The notes under the pieces: generated by a model
Database searches by the model: none
Told to the model about the DNA's origin: nothing
The model's input: the letters and a program-made list of their open reading frames with translations, nothing else
NCBI GenBank assembly: GCA_019112735.1
Contig: DXIS01000017.1
Coordinates: 143,897-207,896 of the forward strand
DNA length: 64,000 nucleotides
Direction of reading: 5' to 3'
Source of the DNA: Candidatus Mediterraneibacter guildfordensis
Lineage (GTDB): Bacteria; Bacillota; Clostridia; Lachnospirales; Lachnospiraceae
Part shown: piece by piece, positions 26,835 through 35,823 of the stretch
How the letters are laid out: every line of letters starts with the position of its first letter
Numbering within the stretch: position 1 is the first letter of the stretch
Made by a program: the position numbers and the translations under genes

Positions 26835-27700
26835 CTGAGAAATTCTGCCGAAGCACGTGTGAGCGGAAGATGTTCATTGTAGGCCACGGCCAGTTCGCGG
26901 GCGGGAAGCTCTTCCTTTGTCTTCAGCACAAAGAGGTCTTCGCTGTTGTCACGGATGCAGTAATCCGGGACAAAGGCGATGCCCAGGCCGATCCGGGCCA
27001 GGTCAAGCAGCAGATCGTTGCTGGTCAGCTCAATCTCCGGGACAAGATCCAGCTGATGCTGCTGGAAAACCTGGTGCAGGAATTCGTTCGTCGTGCTGTT
27101 TTTGTCCAGCATAAGGATCGGGTAGTGGAGCAGCTCCGAAAATGTAACCGTCCGGTCCTTCAGTTCCGTAAACGGACTCCCGGCCACAAATGCATCGTGG
27201 AACTTCCGGATCCTTAAGACAGAGGCGGCGGAATCAAGATAGCTGTTCGGATAGTTCACGACGATCAGGTCGACAAGGCCGTTCCGCAGCAGCTCCGCGC
27301 ATTTCATGGAAGTCTGGTTGACGACTTTAATGTGGGCGCCGGGGAATGCTTTGTGGAAGCGCTCCAGATAAGGAATCAGGAAATAGCGGCAGATGGTGTC
27401 GCTGGCGCCGATCCGGATCTGGCCCCCGGTGGAGGAGGCGTCGAGGAGCTGGGCCTCGCCCTTCTGGATCAGGTTCATGGCCGGCTCGATATGGCGCATG
27501 AGGATCTCACCCTCCGGTGTGAGCTGGACTTTCTTCGTGCTGCGGATAAAGAGGGTCTGGTCCAGTTTTCGCTCCAGAGTCTTGATGGACTGGCTTACGG
27601 CGGACTGGGATATGAAAAGCTGTTTTGAAGCCTCGGAAAAGTTCAGGGTGGAAGCTACGTGGTAAAACACCTTGTAAAGCTCGTAGTTTATATCAATCAC
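26810..27700 (-). CDS. LysR-family transcriptional regulator
   Basis: The 296-residue protein has the LysR winged helix-turn-helix at residues 1-60 (FYHVASTLNFSEASKQLFISQSAVSQSIKTLE) and a periplasmic-binding-protein-like effector domain (GGQIRIGASDTICRYFLIPYLERFH). The start is a GTG with AGGAGG about 8 bases upstream. It is divergent from the membrane protein gene at 27787, the usual hint of a target, and converges on the helicase gene. Effector unknown. Confidence 0.92.
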   Translation of the reverse strand: MIDINYELYKVFYHVASTLNFSEASKQLFISQSAVSQSIKTLERKLDQTLFIRSTKKVQLTPEGEILMRHIEPAMNLIQKGEAQLLDASSTGGQIRIGASDTICRYFLIPYLERFHKAFPGAHIKVVNQTSMKCAELLRNGLVDLIVVNYPNSYLDSAASVLRIRKFHDAFVAGSPFTELKDRTVTFSELLHYPILMLDKNSTTNEFLHQVFQQHQLDLVPEIELTSNDLLLDLARIGLGIAFVPDYCIRDNSEDLFVLKTKEELPARELAVAYNEHLPLTRASAEFLSYFQNDSI

Positions 27701-27703
27701 TAT

Positions 27704-27759
27704 TAGACCTCCTAATAAATACTGGGTCTATTATAAGCTATACAGAAGATAATTACAAT
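27704..27759. promoter_or_regulatory. Promoter of the LysR gene with an inverted repeat, overlapping an opposite promoter
   Basis: On the - strand TTGTAA (27758-27753) and TATAAT (27735-27730) are 17 bases apart. An inverted repeat TAGACC (27704-27709) / GGTCTA (27725-27730) lies between this -10 and the LysR ribosome site, a fitting place for an autoregulatory operator. On the + strand TTATAA (27731) and TACAAT (27754-27759) could form a promoter for the 27787 gene, so the two promoters would face each other across the same bases. Confidence 0.6.
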
Positions 27760-27786
27760 ACTATTAAGAAAGGACCGGAAGATCCT

Positions 27787-28485
27787 ATGAAAAGCAGGAA
27801 AATCATACATTACGGAGCCGGACTGATCCTCGGGTTTGCCCTGATCGCCGCGCTTCTGATCACAAGTTTTGAAATCGCGATGTACGCGGACTTTGATGTT
27901 TACAGACAGGAATATGAAAAATACGACGTGCTCTCAGACCTTGATATGTCCATGGATGACGTCATGGATGTGACCCGGCAGATGATGGCCTATCTACGGG
28001 GAGAAGGGGACACCCTATCCGTCATCACCACAGTGGACGGCCAGGAGCAGGATTTCTTCAATGAGCAGGACCGGTTCCATATGGGAGAAGTCCGGGACCT
28101 GTTTATCGGCGGACTGAATATCCGGACCGGGGCGCTGGTGATCGCAGTCCTGTGCATCCTGCTTCTCATTCTGACCAAGGCGGATCTTAAGAAAACGGTG
28201 CCGGCCGGCTATCAGGCAGCGCTTGCCGTTACGGCGGCCGCGCTTCTGTTCCTGGGGATCGCCTGTGCGGTTGATTTTAATACCGTGTTTGTTAAATTCC
28301 ACCACATCTTTTTTGACAATGACCTGTGGATCTTTGACCCGGCGGAAGATTATATGATCCGGATGCTGCCGGAAGGATTGTTTTTTGATATGGTCGCGCG
28401 GATCGGATGCATATTTGCCGGGCTTCTCGCAGTGTTCCTGATCCTCAGTTTCATCCCCCGGATCATGAAAGTGAAAAGAAATTAG
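27787..28485 (+). CDS. TIGR01906-type integral membrane protein
   Basis: A 232-residue protein with four hydrophobic segments (residues about 7-29, 118-136, 143-164 and 207-228) and a hydrophilic loop of about 85 residues between the first two that contains QMMAYLRGEGDTLSV and FNEQDRFHMGEVRDLF. These phrases fit the TIGR01906 family of Gram-positive membrane proteins, whose function is unknown. The ATG at 27787 follows AAAGGA. It is divergent from the LysR gene and may be its target. Confidence 0.75.
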   Translation: MKSRKIIHYGAGLILGFALIAALLITSFEIAMYADFDVYRQEYEKYDVLSDLDMSMDDVMDVTRQMMAYLRGEGDTLSVITTVDGQEQDFFNEQDRFHMGEVRDLFIGGLNIRTGALVIAVLCILLLILTKADLKKTVPAGYQAALAVTAAALLFLGIACAVDFNTVFVKFHHIFFDNDLWIFDPAEDYMIRMLPEGLFFDMVARIGCIFAGLLAVFLILSFIPRIMKVKRN

Positions 28486-28516
28486 TATGACTTATAACTA
28501 ACTTTAATTATATTAA

Positions 28517-28546
28517 TTGTACTAATGATGTGAATTATGGTACGAT
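28517..28546 (+). promoter_or_regulatory. Putative promoter of purL
   Basis: TTGTAC (28517-28522) and TACGAT (28541-28546), spacer 18. I see no purine riboswitch in the 117 bases upstream of purL. Confidence 0.5.
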
Positions 28547-28602
28547 ACAGACAGATGCTTAATGATACACACTTATGACTATGAATGAAAAGGAGAACAA
28601 AT

Positions 28603-31600
28603 ATGAGCGGTGTAAAACGAGTATACGTTGAAAAGAAACCGGATTATGCTGTTGCGGCCAAAGCGCTCCGCCATGAGATCAGACGGTATCTCGGGATCAT
28701 GGACGTCACAGGCGTCCGCGTGCTGATCCGTTATGATGTGGAGAATATTTCCGATGAGACATTTGAGAAGGCATGCAGCGGTGTGTTTGCAGAGCCGCCG
28801 GTTGATATCCTTTATAAGGAAAGTTTCTCTGCGGATGAGGGAAGCCGCAGCTTTTCCGTGGAATATCTTCCCGGACAGTTCGACCAGAGAGCGGATTCTG
28901 CGGAGCAGTGCATCCGTTTCATCAATGAGGATGAGGCTCCGGTCGTCCGGATGGCGACCACCTATGTGATCGAGGGAAATATTTCAGATGAGGAATTTGA
29001 AGCCATCAAGGAGCACTGCATCAACCCGGTTGATTCCAGAGAAGCAGCGGAAGAGAAACCGGACACCCTGGTCACGGTATTTGATGACCCGGCCGATATC
29101 ACCGTGTTTGACGGATTCAAGGACATGGCGGAGGATGAACTGAAGAAGCTGTATGATTCTCTCGGCCTTGCCATGACATTCAAAGATTTCCTTCACATCC
29201 AGAATTATTATAAAGGCGAGGAGGACCGTGACCCGACGATGACAGAGATCCGCGTGCTTGATACGTACTGGTCGGATCACTGCCGCCATACAACATTCTC
29301 TACAGAGCTTAAAAATATTAAATTCGATGACGGCGATTACCGCCAGCCCATCGAGGACACCTACCGTGAATATCTGAAAGACCACAGCGAGATCTTCGCG
29401 GGCAGAGAGGACAAGTTCGTCTGCCTGATGGATCTGGCGCTCATGGCGATGCGCCGGCTGAAAAGAGAGGGCAAACTTCAGGATCAGGAAGAGTCCGATG
29501 AGATCAACGCCTGCAGCATCGTCGTGCCGATCAAAGTGGACGGCGTGGAAGAGGAGTGGCTTATCAATTTTAAGAACGAGACCCACAACCATCCTACAGA
29601 GATCGAGCCTTTCGGCGGCGCGGCCACCTGTCTGGGCGGTGCGATCCGCGATCCCCTTTCCGGACGGACCTATGTATATCAGGCCATGCGTGTGACCGGC
29701 GCTGCAGATCCCACCGTGTCTGTGAAAGATACATTAAAGGGCAAGCTGCCCCAGAAGAAGCTGGTGCGCGAGGCGGCTCACGGATACAGTTCCTACGGCA
29801 ACCAGATCGGTCTTGCAACAGGCCTTGTAAAAGAGATCTATCATCCCGACTATGTGGCGAAACGTATGGAGATCGGCGCTGTGCTGGGCGCGGCTCCGAG
29901 ACGCGCCGTGATCCGTGAGAATTCGGATCCGGGCGATATCATCATCCTGCTCGGCGGCCGCACGGGACGCGACGGCTGCGGCGGCGCAACCGGTTCTTCC
30001 AAAGTCCATACGGTTGAATCGATCGAGACATGCGGCGCGGAAGTACAGAAGGGAAATCCGCCGACAGAGCGTAAGATCCAGCGTCTGTTCCGCCGCGAGG
30101 AAGTAAGCTGCCTCATCAAGAAGTGTAACGACTTCGGCGCGGGCGGCGTGTCTGTGGCCATCGGCGAGCTTGCGGACGGACTCCGCATTGAACTGGATAA
30201 AGTCCCGAAAAAATATGCCGGCCTTGACGGAACAGAGATCGCCATCTCTGAATCCCAGGAGCGTATGGCGGTTGTTGTAGATCCGAAAGATGTGGATCAG
30301 TTCATGTCTTACGCCGCAGAGGAAAACCTGGAGGCGACAAAAGTTGCCGTTGTCACGGAAGAGCCGAGGCTTGTCCTCATCTGGAGAGGAAAAGAGATCG
30401 TAAATCTCTCCAGAGCGTTCCTCAATACAAACGGCGCGCACCAGGAGACAGATGTGGAAGTAGAGATCCCGTCCCATGCAGATACTCTGTTCCGCAGAGC
30501 TGAGATCAACAATGTAAAAGATGCATGGCTGAATACCCTGAGCGACCTGAATGTGTGCTCACAGAAAGGGCTTGTGGAGATGTTCGACGGATCCATCGGC
30601 GCCGGTTCCGTATTCATGCCCCACGGCGGAAAATACCAGCTCACAGAGACCCAGGCCATGGTTGCAAAAGTCCCGGTCCTTAACGGAAAGACCGACAGCG
30701 TCTCCATGATGAGCTACGGCTTTGATCCCTATCTGTCAAGCTGGAGCCCGTATCACGGCGCGGTGTATGCCGTAACGGAATCCATTGCCAAGATTGTGGC
30801 TGCAGGCGGAGACTTCCACGGCATCCGGTTCACATTCCAGGAATATTTCCGCAGAATGACCGAAGATCCGAAGCGCTGGAGCCAGCCTTTCGCGGCCCTG
30901 CTCGGCGCCTACGCCGCACAGATCGGCTACGGCCTGCCGTCCATCGGCGGAAAGGACAGTATGTCCGGAACATTCCAGGATATCGACGTGCCGCCGACCC
31001 TGGTATCCTTTGCCGTGGATATGGCCCATGACAATGAGATCATTACACCGGAACTGAAAAAAGCCGGCAATAAGCTTGTATGGCTCCGTATCGAAAGAGA
31101 TGAGTATGACCTTCCGAAGTACGATAAGGTCATGGAACAGTATGCAAAATTCACGGAAGACATCCGTGCCGGACGCATCGTGTCCGCTTACGTACCGGAC
31201 CGCCATGGCGTGATCGCTGCGGTCAGCCGCATGGCATTCGGCAATAAGATGGGCGTGAAGCTGGAGCACAACATGGATCCGAGAGATCTCTTCGCACCGG
31301 CATTCGGTGATATCATCGCAGAAGTAGCAGACGGACAGGTGGGCAGCCTGCAGATCACCTACACTGTGATCGGCGAGGTGACAGACCGTGACGGCTTCGA
31401 ATATGCAGATACGCAGATCAGCATGGATGAGGCCCTTCAGGCATGGACCGGCACACTGGAGAAAGTATTTGCGACCAAATCCGAAGAGAGCAGGGCGCAG
31501 ACGGTGGACAATGAACCGTATAAAGCGTCTGACATCCATATCTGCAGCCATAAGATCGGACAGCCGACTGTATTTATCCCGGTATTCCCGGGAACCAACT

Positions 31601-32358
31601 GTGAGTATGACAGCAGAAAGGCATTCGAGCGCGCTGGCGCACGGGTCATTACAAAAGTGTTCCGCAACCTGGATGCAGAGGATATCCGTTCATCCGTGGA
31701 AGAATTCGAGAAGGCCATCGGCCAGGCCCAGATGATCATGTTCCCGGGCGGTTTCAGCGCCGGAGACGAGCCGGACGGCTCAGCCAAGTTCTTCGCGACC
31801 GCATTCCAGAACGCGAAGATCAAAGAAGCGGTAGAGAAGCTTCTTAATGAGCGGGACGGCCTTGCACTCGGCATCTGCAACGGATTCCAGGCTCTGATCA
31901 AGCTGGGACTGGTTCCGTACGGCGAGATCACCGGACAGACTGCAGACTCACCGACACTGACGTACAACACCATCGGACGCCATATCTCCAAGATGGTCTA
32001 CACGAAAGTTGTATCCAACAAGTCCCCGTGGCTTCAGGAAGCGAAGCTGGGCGGCGTATATACCAACCCGGCATCACACGGTGAAGGACGGTTCGTGGCA
32101 AATGAGGAGTGGATCAGACGACTCTTTGAAAACGGACAGGTGGCAACCCAGTACTGTGATCCGGAAGGCGTAAGCTCCATGGATGAAGAGTGGAACATCA
32201 ACGGATCCTACAGTGCGATCGAGGGCATCACCAGCCCGGACGGAAGGATCCTGGGCAAGATGGCGCACTCTGAACGCCGCGATACTTCAGTGGCTGTGAA
32301 CATCTATGGAGAGCAGGATCTGAAGATCTTCGAGTCGGGTGTGAAATATTTTAAATAA
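28603..32358 (+). CDS. purL: Phosphoribosylformylglycinamidine synthase, single-chain form
   Basis: Converts FGAR, ATP and glutamine to FGAM in purine synthesis. At 1251 residues it is the long form in which the PurS-like, PurL and PurQ parts are one chain. The synthetase part shows LDTYWSDHCRHTTF, NETHNHPTEIEPFGGAATC and SIGGKDSMSGTF; the C-terminal glutamine amidotransferase has FPGTNCEYDS, the nucleophile in LGICNGFQAL and the His-Glu pair in ASHGEGRF. The ATG at 28603 is placed after AGGAG; the ATG at 28585 lies before that site. It has no pur neighbours here; purA is at 44679. Confidence 0.97.
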   Translation: MSGVKRVYVEKKPDYAVAAKALRHEIRRYLGIMDVTGVRVLIRYDVENISDETFEKACSGVFAEPPVDILYKESFSADEGSRSFSVEYLPGQFDQRADSAEQCIRFINEDEAPVVRMATTYVIEGNISDEEFEAIKEHCINPVDSREAAEEKPDTLVTVFDDPADITVFDGFKDMAEDELKKLYDSLGLAMTFKDFLHIQNYYKGEEDRDPTMTEIRVLDTYWSDHCRHTTFSTELKNIKFDDGDYRQPIEDTYREYLKDHSEIFAGREDKFVCLMDLALMAMRRLKREGKLQDQEESDEINACSIVVPIKVDGVEEEWLINFKNETHNHPTEIEPFGGAATCLGGAIRDPLSGRTYVYQAMRVTGAADPTVSVKDTLKGKLPQKKLVREAAHGYSSYGNQIGLATGLVKEIYHPDYVAKRMEIGAVLGAAPRRAVIRENSDPGDIIILLGGRTGRDGCGGATGSSKVHTVESIETCGAEVQKGNPPTERKIQRLFRREEVSCLIKKCNDFGAGGVSVAIGELADGLRIELDKVPKKYAGLDGTEIAISESQERMAVVVDPKDVDQFMSYAAEENLEATKVAVVTEEPRLVLIWRGKEIVNLSRAFLNTNGAHQETDVEVEIPSHADTLFRRAEINNVKDAWLNTLSDLNVCSQKGLVEMFDGSIGAGSVFMPHGGKYQLTETQAMVAKVPVLNGKTDSVSMMSYGFDPYLSSWSPYHGAVYAVTESIAKIVAAGGDFHGIRFTFQEYFRRMTEDPKRWSQPFAALLGAYAAQIGYGLPSIGGKDSMSGTFQDIDVPPTLVSFAVDMAHDNEIITPELKKAGNKLVWLRIERDEYDLPKYDKVMEQYAKFTEDIRAGRIVSAYVPDRHGVIAAVSRMAFGNKMGVKLEHNMDPRDLFAPAFGDIIAEVADGQVGSLQITYTVIGEVTDRDGFEYADTQISMDEALQAWTGTLEKVFATKSEESRAQTVDNEPYKASDIHICSHKIGQPTVFIPVFPGTNCEYDSRKAFERAGARVITKVFRNLDAEDIRSSVEEFEKAIGQAQMIMFPGGFSAGDEPDGSAKFFATAFQNAKIKEAVEKLLNERDGLALGICNGFQALIKLGLVPYGEITGQTADSPTLTYNTIGRHISKMVYTKVVSNKSPWLQEAKLGGVYTNPASHGEGRFVANEEWIRRLFENGQVATQYCDPEGVSSMDEEWNINGSYSAIEGITSPDGRILGKMAHSERRDTSVAVNIYGEQDLKIFESGVKYFK

Positions 32359-32373
32359 AATGTAAAAAAACAG

Positions 32374-32403
32374 TTGACATCTGTCGGAAGTTAATAGTAT
32401 AAT
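32374..32403 (+). promoter_or_regulatory. Promoter of the tRNA-Val/tRNA-Met pair
   Basis: TTGACA (32374-32379) and TATAAT (32398-32403), spacer 18. The leader holds a hairpin GCGGGTT (32410-32416) / AACCCGC (32433-32439), which ends 8 bases before the mature tRNA-Val 5' end. Confidence 0.85.
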
Positions 32404-32446
32404 AGCAAAGCGGGTTGCGGGAAAGAAACCGGAACCCGCATAATAT

Positions 32447-32519
32447 GGGGTCTTAGCTCAGCTGGGAGAGCATCTGCCTTACAAGCAGAGGGTCATAGGT
32501 TCGAGCCCTATAGGCCCCA
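32447..32519 (+). tRNA. tRNA-Val (anticodon TAC)
   Basis: A 73-base cloverleaf. Acceptor GGGGTCT pairs with AGGCCCC with one G-T pair; D arm contains AGCTCAGCTGGGAGAGC; the anticodon stem TCTGC/GCAGA encloses CTTACAA, giving anticodon TAC; T arm contains GGTTCGAGCC. CCA is not encoded. Confidence 0.95.
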
Positions 32520-32534
32520 TAAATAATTAAATAT

Positions 32535-32608
32535 GGCGGAATAGCTCAGTTGGCTAGAGCACACGGTTCATACCCGTGGTGTCGCTGGTTCAAATCCAGT
32601 TTCCGCTA
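32535..32608 (+). tRNA. tRNA-Met, elongator type (anticodon CAT)
   Basis: A 74-base cloverleaf. Acceptor GGCGGAA pairs with TTCCGCT, including a G1-T72 wobble; the anticodon loop TTCATAC gives CAT; T arm contains GGTTCAAATCC. It lacks the unpaired C1-A72 of initiator tRNA and resembles Firmicutes elongator tRNA-Met. A tRNA-Ile2 with modified CAT is less likely. CCA is not encoded. Confidence 0.9.
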
Positions 32609-32616
32609 CTTGCAGG

Positions 32617-32639
32617 AGCCCGTTTTTACGGGCTTTTTT
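32617..32639 (+). terminator. Terminator of the tRNA pair
   Basis: AGCCCGT (32617-32623), loop TTTT, ACGGGCT (32628-32634), then TTTTT. Confidence 0.92.
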
Positions 32640-32643
32640 CAAT

Positions 32644-32684
32644 GTTCAATTTTATTGAACTGGAATTACATTTCAAGTTATGAT
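32644..32684 (+). promoter_or_regulatory. Promoter with palindrome over its -35, upstream of the acidic-tail protein
   Basis: TTGAAC (32655-32660) and TATGAT (32679-32684), spacer 18. The -35 hexamer is the right half of a perfect inverted repeat GTTCAAT-TTT-ATTGAAC (32644-32660), which could be an operator. Confidence 0.6.
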
Positions 32685-32720
32685 AGAATAGTCCACAGAA
32701 TGGTTACGGAGGATAAAGTC

Positions 32721-33443
32721 ATGAATCAGAAATCAAGTTACGCATTTCGTCTGGTGCTTGGCGGCTGGCTTACTTATCTCGGCGTCAGCCTGCTGTATCA
32801 GATGTATAAAGAGAGACCGAGCAATATGGTGCTCATAAGCGTGATCGCAGTTATATTTGTGGTCGTCGGCGCGGTCTGTGCGATACACAGCCTGTTGAAA
32901 ATACTCGGTATCCGCATGCCCAAACTGTTCAGAAACTTCAAAAAGAAAACGGCGGAAAAAGCGGAAGAACCGGAAGTTCAGCAATTCATACTAACTGACA
33001 GCAACGTACAGCCTGTGGCACTGACTGCTCCGGAAGAGATCAGTCCGGCGGAGGATGAATCATCTGAATCTGAAAATGCTTCAGATGCTCCGGAAAATGA
33101 AGCAGATAATACAGCCGATGCTGCAAACAGGCCGGCAGACGATGCGGATGCTCCGCAGGGCAATGCTGCTGAGCCAAATGCTGAGGCGGATACTCCAAAG
33201 AGTGATGCAGGTGAGCCGCAGGACAATGCGGATGTTCCGGAAAATGATGCGGATCAGCCGGCAGAGAGTGCGGATAACGAGGAAGCCGATGCGGCTGAGG
33301 CGGATGCCGCTGTAGAAACGTCTGAGGCTCAAGAAGAGGAAAAACTGAGAACCAGCGCTTCGGATGTTGAGATCCTTGAGGTTACTGAAGAAGAGAAAGA
33401 TGACCATGCAGACGAGCTTGAAAATGATTATGAGGAGAAATAG
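32721..33443 (+). CDS. Membrane hairpin protein with long acidic low-complexity tail
   Basis: I do not recognise this 240-residue protein. Two membrane segments (residues about 8-27 and 36-59) are followed by a basic stretch ([12 protein letters not shown]), which predicts that both ends are in the cytoplasm. From about residue 90 the chain is a disordered tail very rich in Asp, Glu, Ala, Asn and Pro with imperfect repeats such as [15 protein letters not shown]. The ATG follows GGAGG by 8 bases. It has its own promoter and ends 2 bases before ispF. Homologous positions in other Clostridia may hold tails of different length; this is a guess from the repeat structure. Confidence 0.75.
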   Translation: MNQKSSYAFRLVLGGWLTYLGVSLLYQMYKERPSNMVLISVIAVIFVVVGAVCAIHSLLKILGIRMPKLFRNFKKKTAEKAEEPEVQQFILTDSNVQPVALTAPEEISPAEDESSESENASDAPENEADNTADAANRPADDADAPQGNAAEPNAEADTPKSDAGEPQDNADVPENDADQPAESADNEEADAAEADAAVETSEAQEEEKLRTSASDVEILEVTEEEKDDHADELENDYEEK

Positions 33444-33445
33444 GT

Positions 33446-33919
33446 ATGCGGATCGGAATGGGCTATGATGTGCACCGGCTGTCAGCCGGAAGAAAACTGA
33501 TCATGGGCGGTGTGGATATTCCATATGAAAAAGGGCTTCTGGGGCATTCGGATGCGGACGTCCTGATACATGCGATCATGGATGCGCTTCTCGGCGCGGC
33601 TGCGCTCGGAGACATCGGGAGCCATTTCCCGGATACAGATCCGGCCTATGAGGGGATCTCCAGCATCCGTCTGCTGGAGCATGTCGGAAAGCTTCTTTCC
33701 GATCACGGGTATAAGATCGGCAATATTGATGCGACGATCATCGCGCAGAAACCGAAGATGCGCCCCCACATTGATCAGATGCGGGAAAACATTGCCAATG
33801 CGCTGAAGATCCGTCCGGACCAGGTCGGCGTAAAAGCAACGACAGAAGAAGGACTTGGCTTTACAGGCAGCGGCGAGGGCATATCCGCCCATGCGGTGTG
33901 TCTTCTGGAACAGATATAA
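33446..33919 (+). CDS. ispF: 2-C-methyl-D-erythritol 2,4-cyclodiphosphate synthase
   Basis: IspF forms the cyclodiphosphate that is later processed by IspG in the MEP isoprenoid pathway. The 157-residue protein starts [12 protein letters not shown], with the zinc ligands Asp8 and His10, and has [20 protein letters not shown] and the C-terminal [19 protein letters not shown]. It begins 2 bases after the acidic-tail gene, so the two are probably co-transcribed. ispD is not nearby. Confidence 0.96.
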   Translation: MRIGMGYDVHRLSAGRKLIMGGVDIPYEKGLLGHSDADVLIHAIMDALLGAAALGDIGSHFPDTDPAYEGISSIRLLEHVGKLLSDHGYKIGNIDATIIAQKPKMRPHIDQMRENIANALKIRPDQVGVKATTEEGLGFTGSGEGISAHAVCLLEQI

Positions 33920-33936
33920 AGGGGAATGGCGGAGAA

Positions 33937-35109
33937 ATGATCCTTCGTAAGCTTACTCAGGAAGAGCATGGAAATACGCGCCCGTTGTGGGAGGAAGTCT
34001 TTGCGGATGACACAAAGGCTTTTCTTGATTATTATTACTATATTAAGACGCGGGACAATGAGATCTACACGGTGGAAGAGGACGGACAGATCTGTTCTAT
34101 GCTCCAGCTTAATCCATACACACTGAATATCGTGAATAATTCGTTTCCCGGCACCTATATCATTGCAGTGGCGACCAGGGAGCCGTACAGAGGACGGGGA
34201 TACATGGGCGCGCTGCTGCGTACGGCGCTGAATGATATGTATGCGAAGAAAATGCCGTTTACTTTTCTGATGCCTGCCGCAGAAGCAATCTATACGCCTT
34301 ATGACTTCCGTTTTATCTACACGCAGAACATCGGAAGGATCACGCTGGAAGATGAGGCGGATGCGCAGCAGAACGATGACTGCACATTTACCGATGCCGC
34401 GCTCTGGGATGCCGAAGAAATGGCCTCTTTCTTTAACGGGCATTTTGCGGTACAATGGCAGGTGTACGCCAAAAGAGACGCGGCGTACTATCAGACCATG
34501 ATCATGGAACAGATGAGCGAGCGGGGCGGTGTGCGGCTGATCCGTGAAAACGGTGCCCTTAAGGGCATGTACGCCTATGCGGCAGAGGGAAAGCTTGAGA
34601 TCCGTGAACCGCTGTATCTCCCGGGATATGAGGCTGCATACAGAAGTTCAGTCCGGGAACTGCTTAAAGCACAGATGCATAAGGCAACGGCAGACAGCGG
34701 CAAAGGCTGCAATGAAGCGGTTGTATATGCCTGCGGTGAGGAGGATGCGGTTGAAAAGAAGCCGGTCATCATGGCGCGGATCATCCGTCTGGAAGAACTG
34801 CTGAAGGCCATGATTGTTCCGTCCGGCACAGCCATGCGGTGCAGCTTCGCGGTGATCGATCCGTTGATCCACGGGAACAGCCGTGTATGGCAGATCTCAA
34901 GCGATGAAAATGAGCAGGCGATCCACGTGCGCGAGACGGAGGATTCAGAGGGCGTGATCCCCATCACCGCCCTGACAGAATTCCTTTTCGGGCAGACGGA
35001 TATACATGAACTGTCCGCTCAGGAAGATGTGATCCTTTCAGAACACCTTACGGAAGAACTGGATAAGATCACCCGGCTTTCGGACGTGTTCCTGAATGAG
35101 ATCGTATAG
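33937..35109 (+). CDS. GNAT N-acetyltransferase, Eis-like
   Basis: A 390-residue protein of the Eis-type group: an N-terminal GNAT domain with the acetyl-CoA loop EPYRGRGYMGALLRTAL and the phrase MPAAEAIYTPYDFRFIYTQN, a middle second GNAT-like part, and a C-terminal sterol-carrier-like region (near IDPLIHGNSRVWQISSDEN). The acceptor substrate cannot be inferred. The ATG at 33937 follows GGAG by 3-4 bases; an in-frame start within ispF is less likely. It lies between ispF and cysE in the same direction. Confidence 0.82.
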   Translation: MILRKLTQEEHGNTRPLWEEVFADDTKAFLDYYYYIKTRDNEIYTVEEDGQICSMLQLNPYTLNIVNNSFPGTYIIAVATREPYRGRGYMGALLRTALNDMYAKKMPFTFLMPAAEAIYTPYDFRFIYTQNIGRITLEDEADAQQNDDCTFTDAALWDAEEMASFFNGHFAVQWQVYAKRDAAYYQTMIMEQMSERGGVRLIRENGALKGMYAYAAEGKLEIREPLYLPGYEAAYRSSVRELLKAQMHKATADSGKGCNEAVVYACGEEDAVEKKPVIMARIIRLEELLKAMIVPSGTAMRCSFAVIDPLIHGNSRVWQISSDENEQAIHVRETEDSEGVIPITALTEFLFGQTDIHELSAQEDVILSEHLTEELDKITRLSDVFLNEIV

Positions 35110-35136
35110 GACCGAAGACATCTACAGGAGAACAGA

Positions 35137-35823
35137 ATGGGTATAATATCATATATAAGAGAAGAAATACAGGTGATACGCGAACGGGATCCGGCTATCA
35201 AATCAAACATGGAAGTATTCCTTTATCCGAGCTTCCGTGTGATCCTCAGATACCGGATCGCCCACAAACTGTATCTGAAAGGACATTATTTCTGGGCCAG
35301 ATGGATCTCCCAGCGCGGCGCACGCAAGACCGGCATTGAGATCCATCCCGGGGCGACCATCGGGAAAGGCCTGTTTATCGACCACGGCAGCGGGGTCATC
35401 ATCGGAGAGACCACGGTCATCGGTGACAATGTAACCCTGTACCAGGGCGTTACGCTGGGCGGAACCGGCAAAGAGCAGGGGAAACGTCATCCGACCCTTG
35501 AGGATAATGTAATGGTGAGCGCCGGTGCGAAGATCCTTGGCTCCTTTACCATCGGAGAAAATTCGAAGATCGGAGCGGGATCCGTGGTGCTGGAGGAAGT
35601 GCCTCCAAACTGTACGGTCGTCGGCGTCCCCGGGCGGATCGTCCGGATGGACAACAAGAAAATCCCGCGCTTTGATATGGACCAGGTGCATCTGCCCGAT
35701 CCGGTGCTGGAAGACATCCGGCGGCTACATGATGAGAATCTGCGGCTGCACAGCAAGTTAAAGACCCTGATGCGGGAGATGCGCTGCATTGAAAAGAAAG
35801 GAGAAGAAGATGAAGATTTATAA
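35137..35823 (+). CDS. cysE: Serine O-acetyltransferase
   Basis: CysE acetylates serine with acetyl-CoA to give O-acetylserine, the CysK substrate. The 228-residue protein has an N-terminal helical part ([19 protein letters not shown]), then left-handed beta-helix hexapeptide repeats with [20 protein letters not shown] and [18 protein letters not shown], the conserved catalytic His-Asp region. CAGGAG precedes the ATG. Its last codons overlap cysS by 14 bases. The order cysE-cysS is widely conserved in Firmicutes. No T-box was seen before it. Confidence 0.95.
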   Translation: MGIISYIREEIQVIRERDPAIKSNMEVFLYPSFRVILRYRIAHKLYLKGHYFWARWISQRGARKTGIEIHPGATIGKGLFIDHGSGVIIGETTVIGDNVTLYQGVTLGGTGKEQGKRHPTLEDNVMVSAGAKILGSFTIGENSKIGAGSVVLEEVPPNCTVVGVPGRIVRMDNKKIPRFDMDQVHLPDPVLEDIRRLHDENLRLHSKLKTLMREMRCIEKKGEEDEDL

